From Hymenolepis diminuta (Eukaryota > Platyhelminthes > Cestoda > Cyclophyllidea > Hymenolepididae), in contig CAADRB010000020.1 in NCBI GenBank assembly GCA_900708905.1, forward strand, positions 1,998,644 through 2,062,643: a DNA stretch of 64,000 nt. The letters are read 5' to 3'. Of this stretch, positions 61,201 to 64,000 are shown one piece after another. Every line of letters starts with the position of its first letter. The first letter of the stretch is position 1. A program made the translations under genes and the position numbers. A model generated the notes under the pieces. The model did no database searches. It was not told the DNA's origin and saw only the letters and a program-made list of their open reading frames with translations.

Positions 61201-63939
61201 TTCCATCAAATCAACATGATGACTTATTCACTCCATTACCACATTTTTGTATTTCGTGTGTTGTCACATTTATTCCAACATATGAACTCCCAGTGAACCG
61301 TTACGTCATGTCAAAAAGCATTCAATTATGAATATATTTTCCTTCCTTATTCAATATAGGTCCATAGTTTAGTTACCCGATCATGTGCAGCCTCTTTTCC
61401 CATTCACTATTGGTCAACTTAATGATACAGATACCTTATTGGCAATCATACTCACACCTTCCTGTTTGCTTGCCTCTGTTTGTGACTACCTATCGGGCTG
61501 TCTATGTGCGTATCCCGCTTAATGCATACTTATTGACAGTGCCGTTATTCCATTCCTGTGTGTTGTCTAATTCAACATATTCTCTACGGTATTAAATTCT
61601 CTGGACTTCTATTACATTGGCTTAGTACTGATTTAATTCCTATACTACTACTACTAGTAAAGTTGTAAGCGGGTATACTTCAGAATACCAAATTTGGCAT
61701 CGCAATCAATTCAACCTCTGACATACTTCATTACACAAATTTCCAGACCTGATTCTAAATATTTATTGAAGACACTCTCATAGAATTCACAGATTTCATT
61801 TCTATTAAGCGTCCAGCGCCATTATAAAGAGAGACGCAAAAATTTAATCTCGACAAATGAAGGATCAAGTAATTTTCAAGTAATTTCATTGTAGTGAATA
61901 ATAGCGTTCGATAAATGCATAAGATCAATTAAATCGGAATGACTTGCTAGTCACTTTCGTATTGTTGGCAAAAAAATGAGTAACTTTAATCAGTCCAAAC
62001 AAACGCATTTTGAGGGTTATATATCACAACTCGAAAGTCAGCGTTACTTAACAAGAAAACCAAATTCCCGCTAAAAAATATTTACTTTCATCGCCTAAGG
62101 TATCCATTTTAGAACTGACAGAGTAAATAAGACACGAAAAGCCATTTTCAAATTTATTTTAAACACTTAGATCGTTGATGAACACCAAAATGAAAAAGCA
62201 ACACGCCAATCTAATCAGTAATTAACGAACGAAAACAGCAAAACTACAAAAAGATCCTTACCGAAGAGTCAACTACCTTAACTTGACAGATTCGATCTCG
62301 TCGTTCTGTTAATTTGTAGATCGAAAAAGCGGGGATTTAAAATGCAAAAAAAACAACTCTTAAAGGTTAAGAAGTGGTAGAAGAGGGAAACAATGTACAG
62401 TAGATGCAATATTGATTCAACGTCACCGGCGTGAAAGGCAGTAATGATTAATTCACTTCTCCGGTCAATGACAAAACAACTCAATAGTTTTAAAATGTTC
62501 TTATTAGTGCCTAAATTATACTAGTAAGTTATGCAGTCGCAAAACTTCTATCTTCTCATTCCCACCTAAGAGGATTAGCTACCGGAATTTTGTAAAAATG
62601 GCGACACAGTCTTTACAAAAAATAAAAGCAAAAAGCAGATGGCGAAGAGACGTAGAAAACGCACCAAATTGACAAGAATATTGCGTTTCGAGATGAAATG
62701 ACGTGCGGTATCCAAATGCAAACCCCTGTGGGAGAAAGTGGGGAAATCACTGATGAATGTTTGATTAATGAATATCTACACAAAAGGAAAAAATAAAATC
62801 AAAGTTATCATGTAAAATAGGTCAAACGAATCACAATATAGTTAATTTACCGAAGATCCAGTAGGTGAGCACCAAAGAAGCTGACTGAAAGTTTCAAGGG
62901 CACGAATTGCTCCCCAAACCTCTTTGGCAATTATCTTAACTCCTTCAGGATTCACCAATAGAGAGTCTAAAAGAAAATACCAAAAAGGAGTATTTATGAG
63001 GAATTGAATATAATTGTTAATGCGTAGGGTAGAATTCAAGATAATTGAATTGAAATGAAAGTTTTTATACAAATTCAATCCCATAAAGTTTATTGGCGAA
63101 ATCTGATTTCCAAGCTGTTAACAATAAAACTTCAGCAAATTAATTCTGTTTATAATGCATTAACTCCTATGTTAAGTGAAGATCATTTAAGTTCCAGACA
63201 TTTAGTTGCTCAAGAATGTGCCAAGTTATCAGCACACTATGAAGCCTAGAAACCTGAGATTTAACTGAACAGATGGAGAAGGATCATTGCAGAATCATTT
63301 GCTCAGATCGATGCAAGTGTCAAGAATTGTGACGTAAAACTCATGATCACAGGTTTTATAATGAAGTTCCGAGCCGTTTAAGGAACTGCGGGTGAAGGGT
63401 CAAGTTAAATCGGAATTTCAACTAAAATTCCATGTAAGTTGTGTTCCTCTGACGTTCTATTTTTTATAAGAAAAACCTTAATAATTTTTACATTATTTGC
63501 ATTTTAAACTAGAGGGATACTTTCAATCACCTTCTATATTCCCTCAAGCGCAACACAATGTACGTAAGTAACCAAATATTAAAATCAATACTGCTGGAAG
63601 AATAATCTAGAAAAATTGATCTAAGAGGTGCATACAGGACTCATTCATTTCAGCAGAGGGCCAAAAGTTGCCGAGACTTTTCACGGCGATTTGAAGACAT
63701 TCGATGGCAAATGAGTGAAGTTTTTGGTTAGGGCAGGGAGGAAATAACGCGAATTCACTAGCAGCAGGTCCATATAGATGGGTGATTTTTGTCTTTGGGA
63801 CGAATTTGATATTTGCTTTAGAAGCAGTGCGGAGGTCTTCATCAATCGTATTTGAGGTACTTCGAGGTGCGAAGAAACGAGAGTAGGTGGAAAGACGCGA
63901 GCAGTTATTGGTCAGACGTTGGTAACGACTGATGGCCTT
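55201..63939 (-). CDS. HEXA/HEXB: Beta-N-acetylhexosaminidase (GH20), 5' end beyond window, C-terminal membrane segments
   Basis: Retaining exoglycosidase that removes terminal GlcNAc/GalNAc. Exons (minus): 63939-63636, 62966-62851, 62775-62665, 60506-60405, 59630-59525, 58221-58017, 57946-57766, 57725-57572, 56174-56063, 55977-55876, 55615-55201. Phases agree, giving 635 visible residues; signal peptide exons lie right of the window. Landmarks: [17 protein letters not shown] (N-terminal domain); [12 protein letters not shown] (substrate Arg); [43 protein letters not shown] (catalytic Asp-Glu, usually GGDEV); FWQEAFE; KGWYLDS (Tyr); [10 protein letters not shown] (Trp, Glu); AERLWN. After the normal end (RCRLLRRGV) about 120 extra residues include [19 protein letters not shown] and [18 protein letters not shown], two likely membrane helices. 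The intron after 59525 starts with GC (G|GCAAGT). Activity is likely but the GF-for-GG change is notable. Confidence 0.94.
63055..63375 (+). repeat. Repeat family C, copy 3 / pseudo-exon with helical peptide trace
   Basis: The plus strand reads [20 protein letters not shown], then [15 protein letters not shown], stop, KPEI, stop, [19 protein letters not shown] and KNCDVKLM. The last part aligns with copies near 34.3 and 39.0 kb (RRWEMIAEVSAQTDVKIVK). The upstream part is amphipathic, faintly spectrin-repeat-like. It lies in the hexosaminidase intron between 63636 and 62966, antisense to it. It could be a gene fragment carried by a repeat. Confidence 0.5.
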
Positions 63940-64000
63940 CTGAAAAGGCGAGAGGGTTTAGTAAACAGAAATAACACAACAAACAGATTACTGATAATAA

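Noticed and set aside
60932..61219. 95-codon plus-strand frame in a hexosaminidase intron
   Set aside because: Antisense to the gene, with no recognisable domain; likely chance.
62250..62285. Micro-exon VVDSS before a GTAAGG donor in the hexosaminidase gene
   Set aside because: The neighbouring exons already join in phase and cover the family alignment without it.
1..64000. CRISPR arrays, bacterial operons, rRNA and intact tRNA genes
   Set aside because: None seen. The window is eukaryotic, and apparent box A/box B pairs do not fold into tRNAs by inspection.

Overview
The window is nuclear DNA from an animal. It has spliced genes with GT-AG introns, AT-rich non-coding DNA, one scaffold gap of 630 Ns, and degraded transposons. 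Very short introns next to multi-kilobase ones, AT-rich DNA, and mariner and R1-like relics together fit a parasitic flatworm, most likely a tapeworm. That placement is inference, because no rRNA or mitochondrial marker is present.

Five protein-coding genes can be assembled exon by exon with matching splice phases. (1) An EPS15-type endocytic adaptor on the minus strand (1310-15171) runs off the left edge. It has two EH domains followed by coiled coil. (2) Divergent from it, 629 bp away, is SZT2 on the plus strand (15801-39766). SZT2 is the large scaffold subunit of KICSTOR, which recruits GATOR1 to lysosomes to restrain mTORC1. Here it has about 12 coding exons, a single 5.9-kb first exon and about 4,164 residues. 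(3) LUC7L on the minus strand (42024-43307) encodes a U1 snRNP-associated splicing factor with an RS tail. (4) Ribosomal protein eL21 on the plus strand (46424-46939) has one 33-nt intron. (5) A GH20 beta-hexosaminidase on the minus strand (55201-63939) runs off the right edge. It has 11 visible exons, one GC-AG intron and an unusual C-terminal tail with two predicted membrane segments.

The rest is introns and three intergenic blocks (39.8-42.0, 43.3-46.4 and 46.9-55.2 kb). They hold old repeats. In EPS15 introns there are R1/I-like LINE fragments in opposite orientations and a mariner relic with a readable transposase trace. There are two related LTR-like elements (plus strand near 54.0 kb, minus strand near 35.9 kb) with TATA boxes and a shared 3' end. 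There is a three-copy repeat (13.8, 40.1, 53.5 kb), a two-copy repeat (31.3, 49.1 kb), and a three-copy family that retains a recognisable peptide trace (34.3, 39.0, 63.3 kb).

The genes are housekeeping or trafficking and signalling genes with no operon-like logic. EPS15, SZT2 and hexosaminidase all relate to the endolysosomal system, but the linkage is probably coincidental. I found no CRISPR, no convincing tRNA or rRNA gene, and no clearly new multi-gene system. The most interesting items are the membrane-anchored hexosaminidase, the EPS15 form lacking the usual first EH domain, the intron-poor SZT2, and the undescribed repeat families.
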